From the NCBI GenBank assembly GCA_007859995.1, contig SMSL01000013.1, positions 22,539-86,538 of the forward strand: a stretch of DNA of 64,000 nucleotides, given 5' to 3'. Source of the stretch: Candidatus Brocadiaceae bacterium S225. Its GTDB lineage: Bacteria > Planctomycetota > Brocadiia > Brocadiales > Scalinduaceae. Made by a program: the position numbers and the translations under genes. Under the pieces are notes generated by a model, which searched no databases, was not told the DNA's origin, and saw nothing but the letters and a program-made list of their open reading frames with translations. Shown in pieces: positions 18,314 to 27,896 of this stretch (position 1 is its first letter; each line of letters starts with the position of its first letter).

Positions 18314-19639
18314 TCAGACTTGTAATACCATGTCCGCAACCATCTCTGCAGTTACCGGCCTAAGATCTTCTGGCACCTCCTGCCCATCGGAAATACAGGA
18401 AAGAGGTATCTGTGTTTCCATTGCAACGCTAAATAAGGTTCCATACAAACAGGTTTCGTCAACCTTGGTGAAGTGCAATCTATGAAGAGGAAATACTGTA
18501 AATTTATTAACAACATTAATTATGTCAGCATATCTCGTGGTCGCGCTTACAACAAGATGCGTCTCCTTTTTCGGAATTTCATCGAGGTATCCCTTGAGGC
18601 TTGATAATGCATTATCATCAAGATAGCTTATTCCAGGAGTATCAATAAAAATATGTGATAAACCATTATGTCTGTCTATAATATCTCTCAGTTCCCGGTG
18701 TGAAGTTACCGTTCTGAGAGTCACGCCTATTCTGTCTGCTGTTTTTTTCAGCTTTTCCGCAGAATGACCCCTGATACTTATTAATAAAATTTCCTTATCT
18801 GACATTTTTTTTGTATCGGATGCCAGCTTTAAAATAGTCGTAGTCTTACCGGTCCCGGCAGCACCAATAAATACCTTCGTTTTGCATTCATGCTGATTAT
18901 TAGAAGATGAATCAGAAGTTTTTATTTTGTGAATAATACTCTCCCTGAGCATATTCCAATGCAAATCCATTTTATCATACTCATCATTACTCAGCCGACT
19001 CATAACGTTATTTATTAAAAGCCTCGAATGCTCTTCTTCAACCTGTTGAATGCGAAGTTGTTTAAACAATTTCTCGCTTGCGTCAGGACAATCACCATTG
19101 TTTCCCATATCATGATCCACATGCAGTTTTGAGCGTTCAACCTTGTTATTTACTATCCATTTTGATACCTGCTTGATTTTGCCAGACTGTACCATACCTG
19201 AGAATTCACTCAAACGATCTGCAGGAGTTGAATCCGCCGGTTCGGCCTGCTTATCTGAATGTAAATGATCCGATAAAATAACACTATCCATATGATCTTC
19301 AGGAATATCTTTATGTTCCGTAGCGGATGAATATTGTTCCGACTGTTGCGGATCTGACGGAGATGTGACAGACGGGTTTTGGTCTGGTGGTTGTATATTT
19401 AAACCACCTCTATCACCTTGTACGTCCCACCCCTCTTTCCGTGCCCCATCCTGATCTTTATTCTGTCCATTATTGTTTTCAGCAGCAATAACCTCAACCA
19501 GTGTCTGACCTTTCATGCTCTTAATATCTCCTTCCTCTATATTTCTCGTTTCGAGGATTATTGAGCCATCACCCATCTCTCTTTTTACGCTTTTTAGCGC
19601 CTCTTGTATTGTAGTCGCAATAAATGATTTAATTCTCAT
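18314..19639 (-). CDS. flhF: Flagellar SRP-like GTPase FlhF
   Basis: 441 residues. It has an N-terminal conserved segment (MRIKSFIATTIQEALKSVK), a long variable acidic/hydrophilic B domain (about 60-200), and a C-terminal SRP-type GTPase with P-loop GAAGTGKTTTILKL (about 258) and FIDTPG. It positions or numbers flagella at the membrane. The start overlaps the end of flhA by 11 bases. No partner flhG follows. Confidence 0.93.
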   Translation of the reverse strand: MRIKSFIATTIQEALKSVKREMGDGSIILETRNIEEGDIKSMKGQTLVEVIAAENNNGQNKDQDGARKEGWDVQGDRGGLNIQPPDQNPSVTSPSDPQQSEQYSSATEHKDIPEDHMDSVILSDHLHSDKQAEPADSTPADRLSEFSGMVQSGKIKQVSKWIVNNKVERSKLHVDHDMGNNGDCPDASEKLFKQLRIQQVEEEHSRLLINNVMSRLSNDEYDKMDLHWNMLRESIIHKIKTSDSSSNNQHECKTKVFIGAAGTGKTTTILKLASDTKKMSDKEILLISIRGHSAEKLKKTADRIGVTLRTVTSHRELRDIIDRHNGLSHIFIDTPGISYLDDNALSSLKGYLDEIPKKETHLVVSATTRYADIINVVNKFTVFPLHRLHFTKVDETCLYGTLFSVAMETQIPLSCISDGQEVPEDLRPVTAEMVADMVLQV

Positions 19640-21731
19640 TTGTCAAACTCACAATGCCGAGTGATTCGATTTGAACACCCGGCGCAATTTCTTTATACGA
19701 TAACACTGGTAAATAAGGAATTGCAGTTTCAGTTAGTTTTCTAATATGACTTCTTAGTGAAGAAGACGTTAGAAGAACCGCACTGTTACTGGTTACACTG
19801 ACATTCCTGACGGTTTCCACAATTGCATCAATAATTCTCTGCGCGTAATTGGGCTCTAAAGCGAGTACCGACCTGTTTCCCATATCATGAACAGAGTTTA
19901 TGATTTCCTGTTCAAGTCCCGGTTCAAAGGAGATAGTACTGAGTTTATTAGATTCACTCTGATACTGACCGCATAACGCCCTGCATAGTCTCTGTCTCAC
20001 GAACTCTGTAAGGGCTTCAGGATCCCTCGTGGTTGGTGCATGGTCAATAAGAGTTTCCAGTATAGTTACGAAATCTGTTACAGAAATTTTCTCCCTTAAT
20101 AAATTCTTTACCACTTCCTGTACAACACCCAGCGTAAGAACAGCTGGAGTTAATTCGTTAACCAGTGTTGGGGAGTCCTTTTTCGTTGCATCAATTAATT
20201 TTTGAATATCTTCTCTGGTAATTATTTCATAAGCATGAGTTTTAATTACCTCGGTCAAATGCGTAACTAATACAGAAGTAGGGTCAATTACTGTATAACC
20301 CACCGCCGCTGCAGACTCTTTCTTTGACTCTGTTATCCATACGCCAGGCAATCCGTATGCTGGATCGGTTGTCTTAATCCCTTCAATGGGGTCTGTTTCT
20401 TCATCACCTAAAGCAAGATAACAATCCGGCATCAATTCGCCCTTATCGACGACCTGTCCTTTAATCTTAATACTGTATCCATTTGAAGGAAGCTGCAGGT
20501 TGTCCCTTAAACGTATCGGTGGAATAATTATACCTAAATCCCTGGCAAGCTGTTTCCTGAGTGAATTTATCCTACTTAACACTCCCCCTGCTTTCTTTGG
20601 ATCCACCAGTGGAACCAGTTTATACCCAACTTCAATTCCCATTCTGTCAACCTGTAACAGGCTCTCAAATTCATCCTCTGGTTCACCCAATTGTCTTGTT
20701 GTATTCTCAGCTGTTATCTCTTTTACACTATTTGCTACTGCCATACCACTGGCTGAAGCCTTTCTGGTAACGTTGAAAAGAAAAGCGAAGAGAGCTGACA
20801 TTAAAAAGAAAGGGATTTTAGGCATTCCGGGAATTAAACCAAAAATAAATAATATTCCGGCTGCCATACCTAATGCTTTTGGAACTGTCAATAACTGCGC
20901 AGACAAGTCTTTGCCCAAGCTAGACTTGGAGGTTGACTTTGTAATGAGCAAGGCAGCAGAGATAGCATTTATCAGAGATGGAATCTGTGTTACTAATCCA
21001 TCTCCTACCGTCAAAAGAGTGTAAGTGGATAATGCTTCATTGATTTTCATGCCCTGCATCATCGTCCCTATCACAATACCACCTGCGATATTTATTATCG
21101 TAATAATTATTCCTGCAATAGCATCACCGCTTACAAATTTACTTGCACCATCCATCGAACCATAAAATTCAGCTTCTTGTCCTATGTCGGCTCGTCTTGC
21201 CTTTGCCTGTTCCTCCGTTATAGACCCTGAGTTCAAGTCGGCATCAATGCTCATCTGCTTACCGGGCATTGCATCTAAAGTAAATCTGGCAGCTACTTCA
21301 GAGACCCTGGTAGAACCTTTTGTAATTACGATAAACTGAATAACCGTCAGAATTATAAAAATTACCAGCCCTATTACTACATTACCACCTACCACAAAAT
21401 TGCCGAATGATGCAATTACCTGACCGGCTTCAGCATGCATAAGTATAAGACGTGTTGATGCAACGTTCAGGGCAAGCCGGAAAAGAGTGAGGAACAGCAA
21501 GAGAGAAGGGTATGCAGAAATCTCCAGTGCCCGTCTCACATGCAATGTAACCAGAAGCACAAGAAATGATAACGATATGTTAACAGTGATGAAAATGTCC
21601 AGCAGGAATGTAGGCAACGGTACTATGAGTACAAATAGTATAACCAACACTCCAACCGCAAGTCCAAATTCACTATATTTATACAGCGGTTTTTTATTAT
21701 TTCCCGATGTATTCATTTCCGCTTCATTCAC
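19629..21731 (-). CDS. flhA: Flagellar type III export protein FlhA
   Basis: 700 residues, standard length. The N-terminal half has eight or so membrane segments and the conserved FHIPEP-type cytoplasmic loop (SRVSEVAARFTLDAMPGKQM, then ADIGQEAEFYGSMDGASKFV). The C-terminal half is the cytosolic domain that binds chaperone-substrate complexes. The start codon is GTG 21731 with GGAG eight bases upstream; an ATG five codons on has a poorer site. Confidence 0.96.
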   Translation of the reverse strand: MNEAEMNTSGNNKKPLYKYSEFGLAVGVLVILFVLIVPLPTFLLDIFITVNISLSFLVLLVTLHVRRALEISAYPSLLLFLTLFRLALNVASTRLILMHAEAGQVIASFGNFVVGGNVVIGLVIFIILTVIQFIVITKGSTRVSEVAARFTLDAMPGKQMSIDADLNSGSITEEQAKARRADIGQEAEFYGSMDGASKFVSGDAIAGIIITIINIAGGIVIGTMMQGMKINEALSTYTLLTVGDGLVTQIPSLINAISAALLITKSTSKSSLGKDLSAQLLTVPKALGMAAGILFIFGLIPGMPKIPFFLMSALFAFLFNVTRKASASGMAVANSVKEITAENTTRQLGEPEDEFESLLQVDRMGIEVGYKLVPLVDPKKAGGVLSRINSLRKQLARDLGIIIPPIRLRDNLQLPSNGYSIKIKGQVVDKGELMPDCYLALGDEETDPIEGIKTTDPAYGLPGVWITESKKESAAAVGYTVIDPTSVLVTHLTEVIKTHAYEIITREDIQKLIDATKKDSPTLVNELTPAVLTLGVVQEVVKNLLREKISVTDFVTILETLIDHAPTTRDPEALTEFVRQRLCRALCGQYQSESNKLSTISFEPGLEQEIINSVHDMGNRSVLALEPNYAQRIIDAIVETVRNVSVTSNSAVLLTSSSLRSHIRKLTETAIPYLPVLSYKEIAPGVQIESLGIVSLTNEN

Positions 21732-21752
21732 TCTGTTTCTCCATAATATTGA

Positions 21753-22820
21753 TTATCTGTTTGCAACGATGTTGCGCAATTGATAGACATATGAAAGTAC
21801 CTTTGCAACTGCCTGGTAAAGCTTTGGTGGCACATCACTATCGATCTCAATTGTACTATATAAAACGCGTGCAAGAATTCTATCCTCTACTATCGGGATA
21901 TCGTGTTTCGCGGCTACCTCTCTTATTTTTAATGCTATAAGATCAACACCCTTCCCTATAACCTTAGGTGCATCCATTGTGGCGGCATCGTATTTAAGGG
22001 CTACGGCATAATGCGTCGGATTTGTAACTATCACGTCTGCATCTGGTATCGCCTGCATCATTCTCTTCCTTGACATTTCACGCTGAGTACTCTTAATCCT
22101 GGCTTTTATCAGAGGATCTCCATCAGACTGCTTTGCCTCCTGTTTAACCTCGTTCTTGGTCATCATCAGGTCTTTCGAATGCTGCCACCTCTGATACACA
22201 AAATCAAGTAACGCAAGGATTAGCAAAATAATGGCTATTTTCAAGGTTATCCCGAATATAAGACCGGATGCAGAAGAAAAGATCGCTTCCGTCCGCATAC
22301 TTACTAACTCCATCAACGGTTCAAGATCTTTTCTTATAGAAACATATGCAATACCACCCATTATGGATAATTTTACAAGAGACATCGCTGTCTTAATCAG
22401 CGATCTTTTCGAAGCAAGATTTTTTACGCCAGATAAAGGATTTATCTTCTTAAACTCCGGGATAAGTGCCTTGCGGCTAAAAACGAAACCCACTTGCGAA
22501 TAGGAGGCTATTGCGCCAACTATCATAAACCCTCCCATTATTGGCAGAACTCCTTTAAGGTTCTTAATAGATATATCCATCAACAAACCTACACAAGTAT
22601 CAACATCGAAATTTTCGTAGTAAAGATTCTTACAAATCATACCCATCGTATCCCTCATCCGCATCATCATTGAACCTCCTAAAAATAACATAAGCAAAAC
22701 TCCTGACAACAATATCAAGGCACTATTTACATCCTGACTCTTAGCTACCTGTCCCTTTTCAGTGGCCTCTTTTTTCTTTTTGGACGTTGGCGCTTCCGTT
22801 TTTTCTTCATTTGATGCCAT
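21753..22820 (-). CDS. flhB: Flagellar export switch protein FlhB
   Basis: 355 residues with an N-terminal charged region (EKTEAPTSKKKKEATEKGQV), four membrane segments, and the autocleavage motif NPTH (within VIVTNPTHYAVALKYD) in the cytosolic domain. FlhB switches export from rod/hook to filament substrates after cleavage at N-P. It begins three bases after the fliR stop. Confidence 0.97.
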   Translation of the reverse strand: MASNEEKTEAPTSKKKKEATEKGQVAKSQDVNSALILLSGVLLMLFLGGSMMMRMRDTMGMICKNLYYENFDVDTCVGLLMDISIKNLKGVLPIMGGFMIVGAIASYSQVGFVFSRKALIPEFKKINPLSGVKNLASKRSLIKTAMSLVKLSIMGGIAYVSIRKDLEPLMELVSMRTEAIFSSASGLIFGITLKIAIILLILALLDFVYQRWQHSKDLMMTKNEVKQEAKQSDGDPLIKARIKSTQREMSRKRMMQAIPDADVIVTNPTHYAVALKYDAATMDAPKVIGKGVDLIALKIREVAAKHDIPIVEDRILARVLYSTIEIDSDVPPKLYQAVAKVLSYVYQLRNIVANR

Positions 22821-22823
22821 CGT

Positions 22824-23594
22824 TTACATGCCCCCTACCAAACTGAATATGTCTTTACGAAGCATTTCTAATAGATACTCTATTGCGCGTGTAATAAAAG
22901 GAAACATTATGGCTAAAAGTAAAAAACCAACAAGAATTTTCATTGGGAAAATAATCAAAAATATGTTTATCTCCGGAGTCGACCTGGCCAGAAACCCTGA
23001 CACTACCACAGTAAGGCCCAGGACAATCATAATAGGAGCAGCTATCTTAATAGCAGCCACGAATAATCCATTAAACAGGTTCATTATCTTGCCCATCGAA
23101 AACCCCAGTTCAATAACTCCTGTTATAGGTACCGCTTTGTAACTGAGAACCAGTGCATTTATCAGCCAGTGATGACCGTTTATTGCAAAAAACAGGATTA
23201 ATGCTACTATTTGAAGTAATTGCGCAATCGGGCTTACTTGTTCTCCGGATAAAGGATCTACCAACTCTGCCATAGTCAATCCCATTTCAGAACTAATTAA
23301 CCCTCCACCCATAACAAATGCGGCAAATGCCAATGTCGCCACATAACCTATTAAGAATCCAATTGCAAGCTCTTTGAAAACTATAAGAATAAAATTGATC
23401 AGGTTATCAGGTAATGCCGGCTGTGAGCTATTGATTGTGGGGAAGATTGCAAATGCAATCACTAATGCTAATCCGATCTTTACAATTAGTGGCAAGCCTG
23501 CCTGGTTATAAATTGGTGAAAAGAAGAGGACACTGGCCGTCCTTATCAACACTATTGCAAACATTGGCAGAAGATTAATAGAGTCCAGTATCAT
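22824..23594 (-). CDS. fliR: Flagellar export gate protein FliR
   Basis: 256 residues, highly hydrophobic with about six membrane helices (GGLISSEMGLTMAELVDP loop typical of the family). Part of the FliPQR export gate. Sits between fliQ and flhB, as in the canonical order. Confidence 0.95.
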   Translation of the reverse strand: MILDSINLLPMFAIVLIRTASVLFFSPIYNQAGLPLIVKIGLALVIAFAIFPTINSSQPALPDNLINFILIVFKELAIGFLIGYVATLAFAAFVMGGGLISSEMGLTMAELVDPLSGEQVSPIAQLLQIVALILFFAINGHHWLINALVLSYKAVPITGVIELGFSMGKIMNLFNGLFVAAIKIAAPIMIVLGLTVVVSGFLARSTPEINIFLIIFPMKILVGFLLLAIMFPFITRAIEYLLEMLRKDIFSLVGGM

Positions 23595-23597
23595 TTT

Positions 23598-23867
23598 TTA
23601 AAAAGTATATTTAGAAAGGTCGCCTAATAATAGTGTCGCAAACGACGTTATTTTGTCCAACAACCAGGGCAAGGAGAGTGCGAATACTCCAAACACTGCT
23701 AATAGTTTTGGTAAGAATGTCAGAGTCTGTTCCTGTATACTTGTAACTGCCTGAAATATTCCTATCGCAAGGCCTACCACCAACGCGGTTCCAATAAGTG
23801 GAGCAATCATAATTAATGTAATTGTTACTGTTTCCTTACCAAGAAAAGTTACTATATCGTATCCCAT
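23598..23867 (-). CDS. fliQ: Flagellar export gate protein FliQ
   Basis: 89 residues, two membrane helices, with the family signature AIFQAVTSIQEQTLTF-like segment (GIFQAVTSIQEQTLTFLPKL). Usual length. Three bases separate its stop from fliP and fliR on either side, so translation is probably coupled. Confidence 0.95.
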   Translation of the reverse strand: MGYDIVTFLGKETVTITLIMIAPLIGTALVVGLAIGIFQAVTSIQEQTLTFLPKLLAVFGVFALSLPWLLDKITSFATLLLGDLSKYTF

Positions 23868-23870
23868 AAT

Positions 23871-24638
23871 TTATCTTATACTTGAAACTAATGATTGAAT
23901 AATCAGATGCCAACCGTCAACGAGTACAAATAAAACAATTTTAAACGGAACGGAGATCATCATTGGAGGAAGCATAAACATACCCATTGAGGTCAATACA
24001 CTTGCAACAACCATATCTATCACAATAAACGGTAGATAGACTACAAAACCCATTTGAAAAGCGGTCTTTAACTCGCTCACGACAAACGCCGGTAATATAA
24101 TATGTGCGGGAACATCATCCAGCGAAGCTGGCCTTTCCATCTCCGCAATATTATAGAACAGTGCTATATCTTTCTCTCTTGTCTGCTTAGCCATAAACGT
24201 TTTCAACGGTGCAATACCTCGTTCAAAAGCCTCTCCCTGATCAATTTCCTCCTGCATGAATGGCTGGATAGCCTCTTTGTTGATTTGACTAAACACGGGA
24301 GCCATCACAAAGAAAGTTATCAGTATTGCAAGGCCTATCAGAATCTGATTTGGAGGCATTTGTTGAGAAGATATTGCCTTCCTTACAAATCCCAGAACTA
24401 TAATAATCCTGGTAAATGACGTCATTACCATCAATAGCCCCGGTAAAAATGTAAAAGAAGTCATTACCAGGAGAACCTTTACAATCCCGGCAACCTGCTT
24501 TGGTTCATTAAGGCTACCCATATTAATCGTCATGTTCATGGCGTCACTAACTGCATCATCTGCAGCTACAGTATGTGCAAGGAACATAACAGTTCCAAAA
24601 GAGAGCGTAAACACAAACATTATAAGCAAATATTTCAT
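23871..24638 (-). CDS. fliP: Flagellar export gate protein FliP
   Basis: 255 residues. Cleavable signal peptide (MKYLLIMFVFTLSFGTVMFL, then AHTVAA), then membrane segments with conserved TSFTRIIIVLGFVRKA and MPPNQILIGLAILITFF. Its start overlaps the fliO stop by four bases. Confidence 0.97.
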   Translation of the reverse strand: MKYLLIMFVFTLSFGTVMFLAHTVAADDAVSDAMNMTINMGSLNEPKQVAGIVKVLLVMTSFTFLPGLLMVMTSFTRIIIVLGFVRKAISSQQMPPNQILIGLAILITFFVMAPVFSQINKEAIQPFMQEEIDQGEAFERGIAPLKTFMAKQTREKDIALFYNIAEMERPASLDDVPAHIILPAFVVSELKTAFQMGFVVYLPFIVIDMVVASVLTSMGMFMLPPMMISVPFKIVLFVLVDGWHLIIQSLVSSIR

Positions 24639-25171
24639 TTTTGCCTTTTCTCAGAAATTGATTTCTTAATAATATCAAGAAATTCTTTTTTGTTAGCGCT
24701 ATCATCACCAGTACTAGCCACCCCAACAGCAATATCTTCATTAGCAATCTCAGTTATCAACCCGATGTTGTCATTGGTGACACCAAGTATTAAATGTTTT
24801 CCAGGTACTTTAACCAAAAAAAGTGATTTTTTTACTCCTATTGGAGTATGATCAACTATCTGTATCAGTTTCCTGCTTCTTCCAAAATTTGCACTTACTC
24901 CATACTTCTTTTTTAAAACATAAACTGTTGTAATAATCAGTACTATAACGATGAGCAATGTACTGATAGTTTTTGTATACCCCTTGTATCCGCCAAAAAC
25001 AGAATCCTCGTTTGAATCACCATCAAACAGCCCCGATCCTTTAACGTCAGCAAGGAGATCGCCTTGTATCGCAGTAAGAGTCAGAACAAAACAGATAAAA
25101 ATAAACGCCAGGAACAATATAGAATTTAGAGTATCTTTATTAATCAACGCTTTTTGAGTAGTAAATTTCAT
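24635..25171 (-). CDS. fliO: Flagellar assembly protein FliO
   Basis: 178 residues. There is an N-terminal hydrophobic segment (SILFLAFIFICFVLTLTA), a second membrane helix near 68-88 (ISTLLIVIVLIITTVYVL), then the conserved cytosolic part with IQIVDHTPIGVKKSLFLVKV and LILGVTNDNIGLI. It helps FliP assembly. First gene of the export operon, 40 bases from the predicted sigma-54 start. Confidence 0.9.
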   Translation of the reverse strand: MKFTTQKALINKDTLNSILFLAFIFICFVLTLTAIQGDLLADVKGSGLFDGDSNEDSVFGGYKGYTKTISTLLIVIVLIITTVYVLKKKYGVSANFGRSRKLIQIVDHTPIGVKKSLFLVKVPGKHLILGVTNDNIGLITEIANEDIAVGVASTGDDSANKKEFLDIIKKSISEKRQK

Positions 25172-25222
25172 ATTGATTAGAACTAAGTTAACACAATATA
25201 TTTTATCTGATACGACAAGATC

Positions 25223-25237
25223 GCAAATAAGATACCA
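25223..25237 (-). promoter_or_regulatory. Sigma-54 promoter of the fliO export operon
   Basis: Minus strand reads TGGTAT-CTTAT-TTGC: GG-N10-GC and TTGC are intact, with C-to-T at the fourth base of the -24 box. The same TGGTAT variant precedes fliF. Expected start near 25211, then fliO at 25171. Confidence 0.75.
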
Positions 25238-25653
25238 TTGTATTTTTTAATACCTGTACCACAATACATGTCGATATCTTATTAACACGGCAAGGCTTAT
25301 ACGGTATTGTGCTTAAAGTGACAAACAAGTCATATTAAACTCTCATTTGTAATCTGCTGTGATAAAATCCCACGTAGTCTTTTTAAACCAAGCGTAGTTT
25401 TCTTAGACAAGAATTAATGTGTGCCTTTGGAATAAGAACAGGAAATGTTTGCTATAGAAGTTTGAAAGTAAACGGGGTACTACTTTAAGGAATGATGTCA
25501 GATTTGCTGATTACAATCTTTACTATAAACAGATCTGCATTATCAGTGGTTACCGGCCCGATAAAGCTTTTCATTATACGGGTTTTTGAACCAGCTGAGA
25601 TTAATTCTAACGCCAGATCAGAAACTCTCTCACCTCAGACGCAGAACGCTATC
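25238..25653. other. Regulatory intergenic region between fliN and the fliO promoter
   Basis: No gene. It contains the tandem motif pair at 25373-25411 (listed separately). A short plus-strand frame from 25492 is antisense to fliN at its end, has no ribosome site and looks spurious. The remainder has no recognisable element. Confidence 0.4.
25373..25411. promoter_or_regulatory. Candidate activator enhancer, tandem repeat upstream of fliO promoter
   Basis: Two head-to-tail related units: CGTAGTCTTTTTAAACCAAG (25373-25392) and CGTAGTTTTCTTAGACAAG (25393-25411). The same tandem arrangement is found at 36387-36425 upstream of fliF. The distance to the -24 element is about 157 bases, typical of an NtrC-family binding site. 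Confidence 0.5.
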
Positions 25654-26013
25654 TTAAACACTTGCAATCCTGGTTATCTTTACACCAAAATTTTCATCAA
25701 CTACTACTACCTCTCCAAAGGCTATTATTTTGCCACGAACTGATATTTTAACCGGCTCTCCAGCTAAACTATCCAGCTCGATTATTGATCCTGGTGTCAA
25801 TGCCATAACATCACGCATTAACATCTCTGTCTTTCCAAGTTCTACAAGCACAGGAATATGGACATCCATCAGCATGTCCATATTTTTTGTATTTCCTTCT
25901 TCCGGTTTATATTTTACAGGTTCCAGTGGTGAGAACTTAACAGATTTAATGCTCTCTGTATCATCAGTAAATTGAGCAGGTTCATTTTGATCTGTAATTG
26001 TCTTATCTTCCAT
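25654..26013 (-). CDS. fliN: Flagellar motor switch protein FliN
   Basis: 119 residues; SpoA-type C-terminal domain (MDVHIPVLVELGKTEMLMRD, LTPGSIIELDSLAGEPVKI) that forms the C-ring base and binds FliH and, in some species, CheY-P. ATG 26013 is chosen because GGAG lies six bases before it; an ATG five codons upstream has no such site. The N-terminal 45 residues are acidic and variable, as usual. Confidence 0.95.
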   Translation of the reverse strand: MEDKTITDQNEPAQFTDDTESIKSVKFSPLEPVKYKPEEGNTKNMDMLMDVHIPVLVELGKTEMLMRDVMALTPGSIIELDSLAGEPVKISVRGKIIAFGEVVVVDENFGVKITRIASV

Positions 26014-26138
26014 ATAATCTCCATTCATAAACTAATAACTAAAAACAATATAAAAAACTACATATTGTTAACCTTAAAAGATCGATTTAAATCAGCATAA
26101 TTATTTTTATTATATATAAATTCTATAAGGCTATCAAT

Positions 26139-27134
26139 TTAGACAGGATCATCTCTTGATGATCCGACAATTTGTATAGCCTTCTTTGAACCGAATAGAC
26201 CCAGTTTTCCGTAAAATTTATTTTGCCCTTCAACAAATACTTTCAGATTATTTGTAATCTTACTGTCCAGTCTTAATACATCACCTGTTTTCAGATTCAC
26301 TATGTCTCTTACCGTAAAATCGGTTTCCTCCAGTACACCAGTTACACATAACTTTATGCCACCTGATAATTTTTTGAGTGATTCGACACTTTCATTATCA
26401 ATTTCAGCTGAATTTGACTGTTTACTGCTGAAAAAATGATCAAAAGTTTTGTCTACACTTGAAACAGGAACGCAAAATTTCATCTCACCAAAGCTACTTT
26501 CTAAATTAAAAGTAAAGGAAACTAACAGTACAACATCCGCTTCAGAAGCAATATTAAGATACCTGGGTTCCATTGCAGTATCAGAAATATTCCATTCCAT
26601 TTCATCATATGGTTTCCACGAATCGCTTATTTTGCCTAAAATTATTTTCACTATATTGCCAACAATTGAAGTCTCTGTGTCTGTCAGTTTTCTTATTTCG
26701 CTTTGCGTTCTTCCCTCACCTCCAAATGCCTTTTCAACGATTGACAAGCACAACCCCATATCCATTGCAACACATCCAAAACCCTGTAATGGTTTTAACC
26801 TGATTGTATTGATGAACATAAGCTCAGGACATGTATTTTTGAATATTTCAAAACTTAATTCATCTATCGAGTTCAAGCTTACCTTTGCGGTGCCTCTCAA
26901 GAAATTAGAAACCTCCCTGCTTATCTGAAAAGCAGTAGTTTCAAACACCTTATACAACATTCGTTTCTTCTCTCTCGATATTGTATTGGGTCTTTTAAAA
27001 TCATAATATTTTACCTTGCTGTCTACCTCCTCGATAATATCAGGCTGTGCCGTAATGCCTTGGCTTTCATGAAAAGATTCCAACAGACTTTCAACTTCTT
27101 CACTAGTAAGTATCGCGTTTTCCGTATTTTCCAT
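26139..27134 (-). CDS. fliM: Flagellar motor switch protein FliM
   Basis: 331 residues. N-terminal EAR-like CheY-binding region (AILTSEEVESLLESF), middle CheC-like domain, and C-terminal SpoA domain (CVTGVLEETDFTVRDIVNLK, LKTGDVLRLDS). It starts two bases after the fliL stop without a visible ribosome site, so it probably depends on translational coupling. Confidence 0.95.
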   Translation of the reverse strand: MENTENAILTSEEVESLLESFHESQGITAQPDIIEEVDSKVKYYDFKRPNTISREKKRMLYKVFETTAFQISREVSNFLRGTAKVSLNSIDELSFEIFKNTCPELMFINTIRLKPLQGFGCVAMDMGLCLSIVEKAFGGEGRTQSEIRKLTDTETSIVGNIVKIILGKISDSWKPYDEMEWNISDTAMEPRYLNIASEADVVLLVSFTFNLESSFGEMKFCVPVSSVDKTFDHFFSSKQSNSAEIDNESVESLKKLSGGIKLCVTGVLEETDFTVRDIVNLKTGDVLRLDSKITNNLKVFVEGQNKFYGKLGLFGSKKAIQIVGSSRDDPV

Positions 27135-27136
27135 AA

Positions 27137-27823
27137 TTACTGTATAATAAAATCTGAAAAATATACCTGAGAGATTGCGTCATCTGACCCTAAAAGTGTA
27201 CTATTCAGTATATCTTTTATCTCTGTTCTTAATCCCTGGTGATTAGCCCGGTCGCTTATCTCACTTAGATTCTTTGAGGAAAGAAAGGAGACCAGTTTAT
27301 CCCTGAAAACTACCTTATTTGCCTTAATAGTTCCTTCTATTTCACTGTTCTTTACTTCAAGGCTAATAATAATTCTTAGATATCTTTTGCTATCAACCTT
27401 TCCAATATTGACAACAATACTATCCATTGGCACTAATATTTTATCCAGCACACTACTACTCTTCTCTATATTTCCATCATTACCCTTCTTGTCTTTTCCA
27501 TCTTTCCCGGTGCCGGAATTGTTGTCATCTGCCGGACTATTTTCTGTACCATCACCAGGCCGTTCAGATATAGGAGCATCGGCAGACTTTGTTATATTAT
27601 AGATGTCTTTAGAGGGATGAAATTTTGTAACAAATATAAAAGCACATACTACTGACATTACGCCAACAATAATCATAGCCAATGTGCTCTTCAAGTCCGT
27701 TTTTGCTGCACCTTTATTATCAGTATCTACCGTTTCTGAATCTTCTACGTTATCTGTATCACCAGCATCTGCATCACCATGTTCCTCAGCTACATTTTTT
27801 TCTTTTTTCTTCTTTTTAAAAAT
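27137..27823 (-). CDS. fliL: Flagellar basal-body protein FliL with probable ATT start
   Basis: FliL lines the stator and modulates torque. The recognisable part has a membrane helix (STLAMIIVGVMSVVCAFIFV) and a periplasmic domain (VDSKRYLRIIISLEVKNSEI). The frame is open upstream of a TTG at 27694 that has no ribosome site. It extends through an acidic segment and a Lys-rich stretch to ATT at 27821-27823, which has a perfect GGAGG six bases before it (27830-27834). No ATG, GTG or TTG is available there. I therefore extend the gene to 228 residues with an ATT start; the start is inferred, the family call is firm. Confidence 0.85.
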   Translation of the reverse strand: MFKKKKKEKNVAEEHGDADAGDTDNVEDSETVDTDNKGAAKTDLKSTLAMIIVGVMSVVCAFIFVTKFHPSKDIYNITKSADAPISERPGDGTENSPADDNNSGTGKDGKDKKGNDGNIEKSSSVLDKILVPMDSIVVNIGKVDSKRYLRIIISLEVKNSEIEGTIKANKVVFRDKLVSFLSSKNLSEISDRANHQGLRTEIKDILNSTLLGSDDAISQVYFSDFIIQ

Positions 27824-27896
27824 AGTAAGCCTCCTTTATCTCGGCTAACAACAGTTTGTGAACAAATTAAACATTACAACTTTAAATTTTTTTACC

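Noticed and set aside
25492..25743. 83-codon plus-strand frame running into fliN
   Set aside because: Antisense to fliN at its end, no ribosome site.
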